This document shows positions 7,146 through 14,946 of a stretch of DNA of 40,916 nucleotides, piece by piece; within the stretch, counting starts at the first letter, position 1, and every line of letters begins with the position of its first letter. Location: positions 350-41,265 of the forward strand of contig DDIU01000014.1 in NCBI GenBank assembly GCA_002338655.1. Direction: 5' to 3'. This stretch comes from Flammeovirgaceae bacterium UBA1842 (GTDB taxonomy: Bacteria > Bacteroidota > Bacteroidia > Cytophagales > Cyclobacteriaceae). A program made the position numbers and the translations under genes. The notes under the pieces were generated by a model, which was given only the letters and a program-made list of their open reading frames with translations, was not told where the DNA came from and did no database searches.

Positions 7146-7538
7146 TTATACTCTACGTCTTTTAGGAGGTCTGCAACCATTATGTGGTAGCGGAGTCACA
7201 TCCTTAATCGTTGTAATTTCAATACCTGTATTTTGGATTGTCCTTATTGCTGACTCACGTCCTGCACCAGGTCCTTTTACAAATACTTCAACTTTTCTCA
7301 ACCCAAGGTCATGCGCTTTTTGAGCGCAATCCTGAGCTGCCATTTGAGCAGCGTAAGGAGTATTTTTCTTAGAGCCTTTGAAACCCATCTTTCCAGCTGA
7401 TGCCCAAGATATTACCTGACCAGAAGTATTGGTCATCGAAATGATAATATTGTTGAAAGAAGCTTTAATATGAGCGTGACCAATAGCCTCGACAGCTACT
7501 ACACGTTTTTTTGCTTTATCTTTTCTTTTCTGTGCCAT
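7146..7538 (-). CDS. rpsK: 30S ribosomal protein S11
   Basis: S11 forms part of the platform and the mRNA exit path with S7 and S18. The 130-residue protein shows the family core HIKASFNNIIISMTNTSG, the signature KVEVFVKGPGAGRESAIR and the C-terminal DVTPLPHNGCRPPKRRRV. The N-terminus is lysine-rich (MAQKRKDKAKKR). It follows rpsM by 18 bases. Confidence 0.98.
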   Translation of the reverse strand: MAQKRKDKAKKRVVAVEAIGHAHIKASFNNIIISMTNTSGQVISWASAGKMGFKGSKKNTPYAAQMAAQDCAQKAHDLGLRKVEVFVKGPGAGRESAIRTIQNTGIEITTIKDVTPLPHNGCRPPKRRRV

Positions 7539-7556
7539 TTCTGCTTACACTATTAA

Positions 7557-7934
7557 TTATTTAGTAGCTTTCTTTTTGTTAGCTACTGTCTTTCTCTTTC
7601 CTTTTCTGGTTCTTGAGTTGTTCTTAGTTCGCTGACCACGTACAGGTAACCCTTTACGATGTCTCAACCCTCTGTAACAACCAATGTCCATAAGTCTTTT
7701 TATACTTAGCTGAACTTCTGACTTAAGCACACCTTCTACCTTAAAATTCTCAGTAATGAGCGTTCTAATAGCATTGGATTCCTCATCATTCCAATCTTGA
7801 GCCTTTTTATTAGGATCAATACCGGCCTGGGTAAGGATGTTTTGTGCTGTACTTTTTCCTATACCAAAAATATAGGTAAGGGCGATTTCGCCTCTCTTGT
7901 TATCTGGTATATCTACTCCTGCAATACGTGCCAT
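7557..7934 (-). CDS. rpsM: 30S ribosomal protein S13
   Basis: S13 sits in the 30S head and makes bridge B1 to the large subunit. The 125-residue protein has the canonical start MARIAGVDIPDNKRGEIALTY, the helix-two-turn-helix segment FGIGKSTAQNIL, the signature GCYRGLRHRKGLPVRGQRTK and a very basic tail that reaches the P-site tRNA. The tail after GQRTKNNSRTRKGKRK is rich in K and T. It starts 3 bases after rpmJ. Confidence 0.98.
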   Translation of the reverse strand: MARIAGVDIPDNKRGEIALTYIFGIGKSTAQNILTQAGIDPNKKAQDWNDEESNAIRTLITENFKVEGVLKSEVQLSIKRLMDIGCYRGLRHRKGLPVRGQRTKNNSRTRKGKRKTVANKKKATK

Positions 7935-7937
7935 AGC

Positions 7938-8054
7938 TTAGCCTTGTCTTTGTTTAAACCTTGGATTCTTTTTGTTAATAACGTAGACCTTGCCATTCCT
8001 TCGAATGATTTTGCAATCAACGCTACGTTTTTTTACTGACGCTTTAACTTTCAT
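7938..8054 (-). CDS. rpmJ: 50S ribosomal protein L36, zinc-free type
   Basis: This 38-codon gene encodes MKVKASVKKRSVDCKII and ends NPRFKQRQG, which is unmistakable L36. E. coli L36 binds zinc with C11, C14, C27 and H33. Here those positions are S11, C14, N27 and F33, so the ribbon cannot bind zinc in the usual way (the C-minus form). L36 stabilises 23S rRNA folding late in assembly. The gene fits exactly between infA (starting at 8278) and rpsM (starting at 7934), with gaps of 5 and 3 bases. Confidence 0.95.
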   Translation of the reverse strand: MKVKASVKKRSVDCKIIRRNGKVYVINKKNPRFKQRQG

Positions 8055-8059
8055 TTCAT

Positions 8060-8278
8060 TTATTTATATCGATAAACAATTCGTCCTTTTGTTAGGTCAT
8101 AAGGTGACATTTCCAATTTCACTTTATCTCCCGGTAAAATTTTAATATAGTTCATTCTCATTTTTCCAGAAATATGAGCTACCACCTCGTGTCCATTTTC
8201 CAGCTCTACCCTAAACATAGCGTTAGAAAGTGCTTCGGTGATCGTTCCATCCTGTTCAATCGACTGTTGTTTAGCCAT
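8060..8278 (-). CDS. infA: translation initiation factor IF-1
   Basis: IF-1 blocks the ribosomal A site during initiation and works with IF-2 and IF-3. The 72 residues form one S1-like OB fold (MAKQQSIEQDGTITEALSN, FRVELENGHEVVAHISGKMR, GDKVKLEMSPYDLTKGRIVYR). Length and order are standard. The start is one base from the map stop, so the two are translationally close. Confidence 0.97.
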   Translation of the reverse strand: MAKQQSIEQDGTITEALSNAMFRVELENGHEVVAHISGKMRMNYIKILPGDKVKLEMSPYDLTKGRIVYRYK

Positions 8279-8279
8279 A

Positions 8280-9053
8280 TTAAAATTTAAAATTCTCTTC
8301 TATAAACTTATGGGTCGTTAAGACCTCTGTTCCTTCTTTAAAAATAGCCACCATATGCTCATAATGCGCTGATGGTTGCCTATCTGCTGTTCGTATTGTC
8401 CAACCGTCATCTTCCTGCACCACATTCTTGGTACCCAAGTTAACCATTGGTTCTATCGCTATCACGAGACCATCGTTCATCTTTGAACCCTTTCCTGACT
8501 TACCATAATTAGGTACTTCAGGACTTTCGTGAAGATCAACCCCTACTCCATGTCCAACTAACTCTCTCACCACTCCATACCCATATGCTTCTACATGAGT
8601 TTGAATTGCATTTGCGACATCTCCAATCCTATTTCCACAAACAGCCTTTTCAATACCTTTATAAAGCGACTCTTTTGTCACTTTCAATAGTTTCAAAACT
8701 TCTTCTTTTACATTACCCACTGGATAAGTGTAAGCTGAGTCACTATGGTAGCCCTTATAAAACACCCCACAGTCAACTGAAATAATGTCTCCATCTTTCA
8801 GTGCGTAGTCACTTGGAAACCCATGAACTACATTCTCATTAAGTGAGATACAAAGCGATGAGGGAAAACCATTATAATTCTTAAACGATGGTACGCCTCC
8901 ATGATCCCTGATAAACTCCTCTGCTATCCTGTCAAGTTCATTGGTCTTTACACCAATCTTCACATGTTTAGCAACCTCCCCATGTGCCTTCCCTAATATT
9001 AAGGCACTTTCTTTGATGATCTCTACTTGCTCCCTATTTTTATAATGAATCAT
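8280..9053 (-). CDS. map: type I methionine aminopeptidase
   Basis: The enzyme removes the initiator methionine from new proteins when the second residue is small. The 257-residue length suits the bacterial type I enzyme without N-terminal extension. All five metal ligands are visible: D94 (SVDCG), D105 (HSDSAYT), H168 (GHGVG), E201 (IEPM) and E232 (HYEHM); H78 in NENVVHGFP is the conserved substrate-site histidine. It lies between secY and infA; adk, often found here in other phyla, is absent. Confidence 0.97.
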   Translation of the reverse strand: MIHYKNREQVEIIKESALILGKAHGEVAKHVKIGVKTNELDRIAEEFIRDHGGVPSFKNYNGFPSSLCISLNENVVHGFPSDYALKDGDIISVDCGVFYKGYHSDSAYTYPVGNVKEEVLKLLKVTKESLYKGIEKAVCGNRIGDVANAIQTHVEAYGYGVVRELVGHGVGVDLHESPEVPNYGKSGKGSKMNDGLVIAIEPMVNLGTKNVVQEDDGWTIRTADRQPSAHYEHMVAIFKEGTEVLTTHKFIEENFKF

Positions 9054-9059
9054 TATAAA

Positions 9060-10373
9060 TTAGGCAGCCGCAGTTTGAGACCTCCCTTTTACCTTGCCGG
9101 ATTTCATCATCCCTTCATAATGTCTCATCAACAAATAACTTTCTATTTGCTGCAATGTATCTATAATTACCCCTACCATGATAATCAATGAAGTTCCTCC
9201 AAAAAACTGAGCGAAACTTGCACTAACACCCGCCTGTACAACGAAGGCAGGAAGTATAGCGATTATCGCTAAGAATATAGAACCTGGTAAAGTTATTTTA
9301 GTTAAAATCTGATCTAAAAATTCAGACGTTTGTTTACCCGGTTTGATCCCCGGTATAAATCCACCATTTCTCTTTAGGTTATCAGCCATATCATTGGGAT
9401 TGACTGTAATAGCTGTGTAGAAAAACGTAAATACTAAAATCAAAAGTCCAAAAGTAAGATTGTATTGCCAGCTATATGGGTCAGAAAATGTACTGCCTAT
9501 GTAAGCTCCGATATCACTGTCTCTCCATAATCCTGCTAGCATAGATGGTATAAACATCAATGCCTGCGCAAAAATAATTGGCATTACGCCAGAGGCATTT
9601 ACCTTTAAAGGAATATAGTCCCTTTTTCCACCGTATAATTTATTACCAATTACCTGCTTTGCATATTGAATTGGAACCCTTCTGGATGCTTGTGTTAGCA
9701 TAACAGTTGCCATTACCACAAAGAATAAGGCTACAATCTCTAAAACAAACATTAACGCACCACTCATTCCCCTTGAAATAGCTTCACCCAAAATCGATCC
9801 AGGGAACCTTGATATGATACCGATCATGATCAACATGGAGATACCATTTCCAATACCCTTATCAGTGATCCTTTCACCTAACCACATACAGAACATGGTA
9901 CCGGCTACTAACACGATCATCGTAGATATTTGGAAGAATGCCGAAGAATACATTATTGCTTCAGCGGGAATTGTTACTGCCAAGTAACTACCACCTTGGG
10001 CAGCAGTAATGGCTATTGTAAGTACCCTTGTAATTTGTGTAAGACGATTTCTTCCTGATTCGCCTTCTTTTTGAAGTTTTTGGAAATAAGGTACAGCTAC
10101 TGTCAACAGTTGTATTACAATAGATGCCGAAATATAGGGCATGATACCCAATGCAAATATTGACGCTCTACTAAATGAACCTCCTAAAAACGTATTTAAT
10201 AAATCAAATATACCACCTGACGCCCCGTCCCCTAATAAATCAGGATTTACCCCTGGTAGGACAATATAAGAACCCAATCTAAATACGATTAAAAAACCAA
10301 TCGTATTGATGATCCTGATTCTCAGGTCTTCTATCGAAAAAATATTCTTTATAGTGGTAAAAAACTTCTTCAT
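9060..10373 (-). CDS. secY: preprotein translocase channel subunit SecY
   Basis: SecY is the pore of the Sec translocon, taking unfolded proteins through or into the inner membrane with SecE, SecG and SecA. At 437 residues with about ten hydrophobic segments it is full length. Recognisable parts are the first helix (IINTIGFLIVFRLGSYIVLPG), the plug region, the GIMPYISASIVIQLL signature, the cytosolic loop with RRVPIQYAKQ, and the later VNPNDMADNLKRNGGFIPGIKPG loop that contacts the ribosome and SecA. It follows rplO by 2 bases. Confidence 0.98.
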   Translation of the reverse strand: MKKFFTTIKNIFSIEDLRIRIINTIGFLIVFRLGSYIVLPGVNPDLLGDGASGGIFDLLNTFLGGSFSRASIFALGIMPYISASIVIQLLTVAVPYFQKLQKEGESGRNRLTQITRVLTIAITAAQGGSYLAVTIPAEAIMYSSAFFQISTMIVLVAGTMFCMWLGERITDKGIGNGISMLIMIGIISRFPGSILGEAISRGMSGALMFVLEIVALFFVVMATVMLTQASRRVPIQYAKQVIGNKLYGGKRDYIPLKVNASGVMPIIFAQALMFIPSMLAGLWRDSDIGAYIGSTFSDPYSWQYNLTFGLLILVFTFFYTAITVNPNDMADNLKRNGGFIPGIKPGKQTSEFLDQILTKITLPGSIFLAIIAILPAFVVQAGVSASFAQFFGGTSLIIMVGVIIDTLQQIESYLLMRHYEGMMKSGKVKGRSQTAAA

Positions 10374-10375
10374 AA

Positions 10376-10822
10376 TTACAGCTTAATCACTTTACCTCCT
10401 GCTGCTTCAATTGCTTTCGATGCACTTGCAGAAAATGCGTGTGCAGAAACGTCAATTTTAGATTTGAATTCTCCGTTACCCAACACCTTAACAACATCAT
10501 TTTTCCCTGCTACTCCGTTCTCAATAAAGAACTGTATATCAACACTTTTTGCCTTTGATTTTGCAATAAGCACTTCTAAAGAATCAAGGTTGATTGTTTT
10601 GTATTCAATCCTGTTAGGACTAGTAAATCCAAATTTAGGCACACGTCTTTGAAGCGGCATCTGCCCTCCTTCAAATCCTTTCTTTTTGCTATAACCAGAT
10701 CTTGACTGAGCACCTTTGTGACCCCTTGTAGAAGTACCGCCCCTACCAGATCCCTGGCCTCGGCCAATTCTCTTACTATTCTTTACAGAACCTTCTGCTG
10801 GTTTTAATGTATTCAGTTTCAT
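10376..10822 (-). CDS. rplO: 50S ribosomal protein L15
   Basis: L15 is a late-assembling 23S-binding protein. The 148-residue protein has the typical start MKLNTLKPAEGSVKNSKRIG, a glycine/arginine-rich extended arm (RGQGSGRGGTSTRGHKGAQS) that threads into rRNA, and a globular C-terminal half. It is 2 bases from rpmD and from secY, so the three are tightly coupled. Confidence 0.97.
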   Translation of the reverse strand: MKLNTLKPAEGSVKNSKRIGRGQGSGRGGTSTRGHKGAQSRSGYSKKKGFEGGQMPLQRRVPKFGFTSPNRIEYKTINLDSLEVLIAKSKAKSVDIQFFIENGVAGKNDVVKVLGNGEFKSKIDVSAHAFSASASKAIEAAGGKVIKL

Positions 10823-10824
10823 AA

Positions 10825-11004
10825 TTATATCTCAGTTACAGATACTAAATGGCTAACCTTTTTAACCATACCATTAATTTGAGGGGTTAATTCCACCTCA
10901 ACTGATTTATCTATTTTTCCTAATCCTAAAGCCTTAATTGTCAGTTTTTGCCTTTCAGGCCTTCCAATAATGCTTCTTACTTGTGAAATTCTAACCTTAG
11001 CCAT
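10825..11004 (-). CDS. rpmD: 50S ribosomal protein L30
   Basis: A 59-codon gene lies between rpsE and rplO. It encodes MAKVRISQVRSIIGRPERQK, then LTIKALGLGKID and ends HLVSVTEI. The pattern (R/Q-S-x-I-G-x-x-x-x-x-x-x-T-L-x-x-L-G-L-x-K) is that of L30, and 59 residues is the usual bacterial length. Its start is 4 bases after the rpsE stop and its stop 2 bases before the rplO start. L30 binds domain II of 23S rRNA and is not universal in bacteria. Confidence 0.95.
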   Translation of the reverse strand: MAKVRISQVRSIIGRPERQKLTIKALGLGKIDKSVEVELTPQINGMVKKVSHLVSVTEI

Positions 11005-11008
11005 AATC

Positions 11009-11527
11009 TTATCCGTTAAAAACTTTCGACAATGTTATACCTCTGTCTTTAGCGACAGTATATGGATCTCTCATGTTAGTTAAGGCATCAAATGTTGCTT
11101 TCACCACGTTGTGAGGATTTGATGATCCTTTAGACTTAGCAAGTACGTTATGTACCCCTGCGCTTTCCAATACAGCACGCATAGCACCACCGGCAATAAC
11201 ACCCGTACCAGGAGAGGCTGGTCTCAATAAAACAAACCCTCCACTATATTTACCAATTGCTTCATGAGGGACTGTACCTTTAATTACAGGCACCTTCACC
11301 AAATTTTTCTTGGCATCGTCAATTCCTTTGGTTATTGCATCAGTTACTTCATTGGCTTTTCCTAAGCCATATCCAACCACACCGTTTCCATCACCAACTA
11401 CAACAATAGCAGAAAAACTAAACCTTCTACCACCTTTAACTACTTTCGCAACCCTCTTAATGGCTACAACCTTTTCTTTAAGGTCTATTTCGCTAGCTTT
11501 TACCGATCTTATATTACTTTGAGACAT
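11009..11527 (-). CDS. rpsE: 30S ribosomal protein S5
   Basis: S5 lies at the mRNA entry channel and affects decoding accuracy. The 172-residue protein has the N-terminal double-stranded-RNA-binding-like domain (KEKVVAIKRVAKVVKGGRRF...VVGDGNGVVGYGLGKANEV) and the C-terminal S5 fold (LLRPASPGTGVIAGGAMRAV...GVHNVLAKSKGS). The KGGRR loop is where spectinomycin-resistance changes map in other bacteria. It follows rplR by 6 bases. Confidence 0.98.
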   Translation of the reverse strand: MSQSNIRSVKASEIDLKEKVVAIKRVAKVVKGGRRFSFSAIVVVGDGNGVVGYGLGKANEVTDAITKGIDDAKKNLVKVPVIKGTVPHEAIGKYSGGFVLLRPASPGTGVIAGGAMRAVLESAGVHNVLAKSKGSSNPHNVVKATFDALTNMRDPYTVAKDRGITLSKVFNG

Positions 11528-11533
11528 AATGCT

Positions 11534-11878
11534 TTAAAATTTTAGACCTCCTTCTCTGGCACCTTCTGCCAAAGCCTTAATTTTCCCGTGGTACAAATAA
11601 CCACTTCTATCAAATACAACTTCAGCTATGCCGGCAGCTTTTGCTTTTTCAGCAATTTTCTTGCCCACATCTTTGGAAGATCCAATGTTCAATTTCGTTC
11701 CTAACTCAGCAGTAGATGCAGCTGTCATTGTATGGCCGTTGCTATCGTCAATGATCTGAGCGTATATTCCTTTGTTACTCTTGAATACAGAAAGCCTTGG
11801 TCTGTTTGACGTACCTTGAAGTTTATTTCGGATACCTCTCTTAATTCGGAGTCTTCTTTTTATTTTATTGAATGCCAT
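11534..11878 (-). CDS. rplR: 50S ribosomal protein L18
   Basis: L18 binds 5S rRNA and helps place it in the central protuberance. At 114 residues it is normal length. It has a basic N-terminal arm (MAFNKIKRRLRIKRGIRNKLQG), the NRPRLSVFKSNKGIYAQIIDD strand, and the C-terminal motif VVFDRSGYLYHGKIKALAEGAREGGLKF. It lies in the usual place between rplF and rpsE. Confidence 0.98.
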   Translation of the reverse strand: MAFNKIKRRLRIKRGIRNKLQGTSNRPRLSVFKSNKGIYAQIIDDSNGHTMTAASTAELGTKLNIGSSKDVGKKIAEKAKAAGIAEVVFDRSGYLYHGKIKALAEGAREGGLKF

Positions 11879-11886
11879 TATCTTAA

Positions 11887-12444
11887 TTATTTAGCAGCTT
11901 GCTTACCAGCTTTACGTCTGACAAATTCCCCAATGAATCTAATACCTTTTCCTTTGTAAGGTTCAACCTCTCTTAGAGACTTAATTTTAGCCGCAACCTG
12001 TCCGATCAACTGTTTGTCATATCCCTCAAGGGTAACAATTGGATTCTGACCTTTTGCAGTTTCTGCCACAACAGAAATCTCTTTAGGTACAGCTAGCCAG
12101 ATATTGTGAGAATATCCTAAACTAAGTTCTAGTACATTATTCTGTGCAGTTGCTTTATAACCTACACCTACTAGTTCAAGTTGCTTCTTAAAACCGATGC
12201 TTACACCTTCCACCATATTGGCAATCAACGAACGATAAAGGCCGTGAAGCGCTTTATGTCTTTTTTGCTCTGTTGGTCTCACAATAGTAAGCGTGCCTTC
12301 ATTTTCAACCAATTTGAAAGCTGGGTCTATTACTTGAGATAGCTCACCTTTAGGTCCCTTCACAACCATCAAACCACTTTTCTGGTCAAATGTGTAAGAT
12401 ACCCCTGCGGTAATCTCTACTGGTTTTTTCCCTATTCTTGACAT
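11887..12444 (-). CDS. rplF: 50S ribosomal protein L6
   Basis: L6 binds 23S rRNA near the GTPase-associated centre and sarcin-ricin loop. The 185-residue protein has two similar alpha/beta domains; recognisable parts are the start MSRIGKKPVEI, VKGPKGELSQ, the hinge ELVGVGYKA, and the C-terminal signature VEPYKGKGIRFIGEFVRRKAGK. It follows rpsH by 13 bases. Confidence 0.98.
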   Translation of the reverse strand: MSRIGKKPVEITAGVSYTFDQKSGLMVVKGPKGELSQVIDPAFKLVENEGTLTIVRPTEQKRHKALHGLYRSLIANMVEGVSIGFKKQLELVGVGYKATAQNNVLELSLGYSHNIWLAVPKEISVVAETAKGQNPIVTLEGYDKQLIGQVAAKIKSLREVEPYKGKGIRFIGEFVRRKAGKQAAK

Positions 12445-12457
12445 TATGTCTTATTTA

Positions 12458-12856
12458 TTAATATACGTAACACAAAACTTCGCCACCTACTTGCATGTCC
12501 CTGGCTTCTTTGTCAGTAACCACACCTTTTGAAGTAGATAAAATGGCAACACCTAACCCGTTAAGTACCCTTGGTAGGGAATCGGACTTGGTATACTTTC
12601 TCAAACCCGGCTTACTTACCCTTTCAAGGTTTTGTATGGCTGGTTTGTTATTATCAGCATTATACTTTAATGCTATTTTGATATTACCTTGATTGTTATC
12701 AGTTTCTTCAAACTTATAATTCAAGATATACCCCTTCTCATGAAGAACTTTAGTAAGTTCTTTTTTGATGTTAGAAGCCGGAATATCAAGCACCTTATGT
12801 TTGGCCTTAATAGCGTTCCTCAAACGGGTTAAATAATCTGCTATTGGATCTGTCAT
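12458..12856 (-). CDS. rpsH: 30S ribosomal protein S8
   Basis: S8 binds the central domain of 16S rRNA and, in E. coli, represses the spc operon. The frame is open from 12907, but I choose the ATG at 12856, giving 132 residues starting MTDPIADYLTRLRNAIKAKH as in other S8 proteins. The extra 17 codons upstream overlap a promoter-like box and have no S8 similarity. The C-terminus shows LGVAILSTSKGVVTDKEARD, the S8 signature region. A short AT hairpin (12866-12870 with 12875-12879) lies about 10 bases before the ATG. Confidence 0.96.
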   Translation of the reverse strand: MTDPIADYLTRLRNAIKAKHKVLDIPASNIKKELTKVLHEKGYILNYKFEETDNNQGNIKIALKYNADNNKPAIQNLERVSKPGLRKYTKSDSLPRVLNGLGVAILSTSKGVVTDKEARDMQVGGEVLCYVY

Positions 12857-12904
12857 TTTCTGTAAATATTCTAAAATATCGTTGCCACCCTTTAAAACGG
12901 CCTG

Positions 12905-12912
12905 CAAAGATA
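12905..12912 (-). promoter_or_regulatory. probable internal promoter before rpsH
   Basis: TATCTTTG followed by CAG on the minus strand is identical over 11 bases to the box before rplC (19265-19275). It sits in a 94-base AT-rich gap between rpsN and rpsH, the longest gap inside the superoperon. A TTTT replaces the -33 TTTG at the same 19-base spacing. The leader to the rpsH ATG would be about 40 bases. Confidence 0.55.
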
Positions 12913-12950
12913 CAAACTATTTTTTTTAATAAAAATAAAAGAAGTATTAA

Positions 12951-13220
12951 TTACCAGCTAGCTTTAGTCACTCCTGGTATCTTTCCGTCAGATGCCATTT
13001 CCCTGAAAGTAACCCTTGAAATACCAAATTTACGCATGTAACCTTTTGGTCTTCCAGTTAACTTACAACGGTTGTGTAATCTAACAGGAGAAGAATTCCT
13101 TGGCAACTTATCAAGTCCTTGGAAATCACCTGCTTCTTTGAGGGCTTTTCTTTTAGCAGCATATTTTGCCACCATTCTTTCCCTTTTTAATTCTCTTGCT
13201 TTAACAGCTGTTCTTGCCAT
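12951..13220 (-). CDS. rpsN: 30S ribosomal protein S14, zinc-free type
   Basis: S14 joins the 30S head late in assembly. The 89-residue protein resembles the longer, zinc-independent form: it has one cysteine (HNRCKLTGRPKGYMRKFGISR) in place of the two CxxC pairs of the short zinc form, and the C-terminal signature FREMASDGKIPGVTKASW. It starts 5 bases after the rplE stop. Confidence 0.97.
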   Translation of the reverse strand: MARTAVKARELKRERMVAKYAAKRKALKEAGDFQGLDKLPRNSSPVRLHNRCKLTGRPKGYMRKFGISRVTFREMASDGKIPGVTKASW

Positions 13221-13225
13221 AATAT

Positions 13226-13777
13226 TTAGTTTTTATTTGCGAAAGGCATTCCAAACGCCTTTAGCAATTCGTAACTTTCTTCGTCAGTATTGGCAGAAGT
13301 CACAAAAGTGATATCCATACCATTGATTTTGTTTACTTTATCAATGCTTATTTCAGGGAATATAATTTGCTCCTGAACACCCAAGGTGTAGTTTCCCCGT
13401 CCGTCAAAACCCTTATCACTAACTCCTTTGAAATCCCTTACACGAGGTAAAGCCACGGCCATTAGTCTATCTAAGAATTCGTACATTTTATCACCTCTTA
13501 AGGTCACCTTTGCACCAATAGGCATATCTTCCCTTAACTTAAAGTTGGATATCGCCTTTTTTGAAATAGTGGCTACCGCTCTTTGACCAGTGATGGTGGT
13601 AAGCTCCTCTACAGCCACGTCAACCAATTTCTTATCAGCTACCGCTGCTCCCACACCTTTGTTAAGGCATATTTTGGTCACTTTGGGTACCTGCATTACA
13701 GAAGTGTATTGAAATTTTTCCTTTAATGCAGGAACAATTTCTTTCTGAAATTTATCTTTTAATCTTGGATTAGCCAT
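13226..13777 (-). CDS. rplE: 50S ribosomal protein L5
   Basis: L5 binds 5S rRNA and touches P-site tRNA. The frame is open to 13876, but the upstream 33 codons read the rplX coding region in another frame. The ATG at 13777 gives 183 residues beginning MANPRLKDKFQKEIVPALKE, as in the family. Later motifs are KICLNKGVG, GQRAVATISKKAISNFKLRE, GAKVTLRGDKMYEFLDRL and the C-terminal EESYELLKAFGMPF. The start overlaps the end of rplX by 8 bases, so translation is probably coupled. Confidence 0.96.
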   Translation of the reverse strand: MANPRLKDKFQKEIVPALKEKFQYTSVMQVPKVTKICLNKGVGAAVADKKLVDVAVEELTTITGQRAVATISKKAISNFKLREDMPIGAKVTLRGDKMYEFLDRLMAVALPRVRDFKGVSDKGFDGRGNYTLGVQEQIIFPEISIDKVNKINGMDITFVTSANTDEESYELLKAFGMPFANKN

Positions 13778-14108
13778 TGTTAATAATTTCTCCAGTTTTC
13801 TTAGAATATCTTTGCAATTTGCCTTTATCGTCAAGCTTTCTGCCTGTACGGGTAGCCTTACCAGTAGCGGGATCAATAAGCATTAAATTACTTATATGAA
13901 CAGCAGCTTCTGTTTTTTTAATACCTCCTTCAGGGTTTGTGGCTGACGGCTTCACATGTTTAGTAATAACGTTTACACCTTCTACAACCGCTCTGTTTTT
14001 TGCAGGTATCAATTCAAGAACCAATCCTGTTTTCCCCTTAGAGTTACCGGAAATAACCTTAACGGTATCCCCTTTTTTAACATGTAATTTTTTCATCTTC
14101 TTCTCCAT
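13770..14108 (-). CDS. rplX: 50S ribosomal protein L24
   Basis: L24 is an assembly initiator that binds the 5' end of 23S rRNA. A KOW motif is visible near the start (KKGDTVKVISGNSKGKTGLVLEL) and the ATNPEGGI and A-V-H-I-S-N segments follow. The start at 14108 is 2 bases after rplN; an in-frame ATG at 14096 (MKKLHVKKGD) is an alternative. At 112 residues it is slightly longer than E. coli L24. Confidence 0.95.
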   Translation of the reverse strand: MEKKMKKLHVKKGDTVKVISGNSKGKTGLVLELIPAKNRAVVEGVNVITKHVKPSATNPEGGIKKTEAAVHISNLMLIDPATGKATRTGRKLDDKGKLQRYSKKTGEIINNG

Positions 14109-14110
14109 GA

Positions 14111-14479
14111 TTATAGTACTTCTGGCGCTAATGAAACAATTTTCATGAACTGCTTTTCACGCAATTCCCTGGCAACAGGTCCGAAAATACGGGTTCCCCT
14201 TGGTTCGTCAGTTGCTGACAATAACACCGCAGCGTTATCTTCAAACCTGATATAAGAACCGTCTTTCCTTCTTACCTCTTTCTTAGTCCTTACCACAACA
14301 GCTCTTGAAACCGTTCCTTTTTTCAAACTACTTGAAGAAAGGGCTGATTTTACAGATACAACTATCTTATCGCCTACTGATGCGTACTTTTTTCCTGTTC
14401 CGCCTAAAACACGAATACAAAGAACTTCCTTTGCACCGCTGTTATCAGCTACATTTAATCTTGACTCTTGCTGTATCAT
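14111..14479 (-). CDS. rplN: 50S ribosomal protein L14
   Basis: L14 is a very conserved protein at the subunit interface, near bridge B8. The 122 residues are full length: MIQQESRLNVADNSGAKEVL, CIRVLGG, the basic loop VVVRTKKEVRRKDGSYIRF and the C-terminal signature GTRIFGPVARELREKQFMKIVSLAPEVL in parts. It starts one base after rpsQ ends. Confidence 0.98.
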   Translation of the reverse strand: MIQQESRLNVADNSGAKEVLCIRVLGGTGKKYASVGDKIVVSVKSALSSSSLKKGTVSRAVVVRTKKEVRRKDGSYIRFEDNAAVLLSATDEPRGTRIFGPVARELREKQFMKIVSLAPEVL

Positions 14480-14480
14480 C

Positions 14481-14738
14481 TTATTTAGCCTTTTCTATGA
14501 TTTCAACTAATCTCCACCTTTTGCTCTTGCTTAAAGGACGGGTCTCCATAATTCTAACGGTATCACCGATAGTGCACTCGTTCTTCTCATCATGAGCCGT
14601 AAACTTTGTAGTTTTACTGACAAACTTACCGTAGATAGCATGCTTCTCTTTACGGTGTACAGCAACAGTAATCGACTTAGTCATTTTATTGCTGACCACC
14701 TGTCCTACTCTTTCTTTTCTTAATTTTCTTGACTCCAT
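14481..14738 (-). CDS. rpsQ: 30S ribosomal protein S17
   Basis: S17 is a primary 16S-binding OB-fold protein. I choose the ATG at 14738 (MESRKLRKERVGQVVSNKMT, 85 residues). The upstream ATG at 14756 would overlap rpmC and adds residues not typical of S17. The signature GDTVRIMETRPLSKSKRWRL is near the end. The gap to rpmC is then 7 bases. Confidence 0.95.
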   Translation of the reverse strand: MESRKLRKERVGQVVSNKMTKSITVAVHRKEKHAIYGKFVSKTTKFTAHDEKNECTIGDTVRIMETRPLSKSKRWRLVEIIEKAK

Positions 14739-14745
14739 TCTAATA

Positions 14746-14940
14746 TTATTTAGCAAGTTCTTTAGCTCTCAATTCAGTTTGTAATCTCGCTATTAGTTTA
14801 CGAGTCTCTCTCACCTTCATTGGGTTTTCCACCGGGGAAATTGCGTGAGCAAACTTCAATTTTCTGTAAGCTTCTTGTTCGCTTACTAGCTTTTGCTTCA
14901 ATTCATCGAAGCTCAATGCTTTTATTTCTGAATTCTTCAT
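14746..14940 (-). CDS. rpmC: 50S ribosomal protein L29
   Basis: L29 lies by the nascent-chain tunnel exit next to L23, where SRP and trigger factor dock. The 64-residue protein is helical (KNSEIKALSFDELKQKLVSE) and shows the signature KLKFAHAISPVENPMKVRET followed by RKLIARLQTELRAKEL. Position between rplP and rpsQ is standard. Confidence 0.96.
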   Translation of the reverse strand: MKNSEIKALSFDELKQKLVSEQEAYRKLKFAHAISPVENPMKVRETRKLIARLQTELRAKELAK

Positions 14941-14946
14941 AACTTT

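Noticed and set aside
10576..10767. 63-codon minus-strand frame inside rplO
   Set aside because: It is an alternative frame of the L15 gene; L15 is unmistakable.
12458..12907. rpsH start at 12907
   Set aside because: The extra 17 codons overlap the promoter-like box at 12905-12912 and lack S8 similarity; the ATG at 12856 is standard.
13778..13876. 33-codon N-terminal extension of L5
   Set aside because: Reads rplX coding sequence in another frame; no L5 has this extension.
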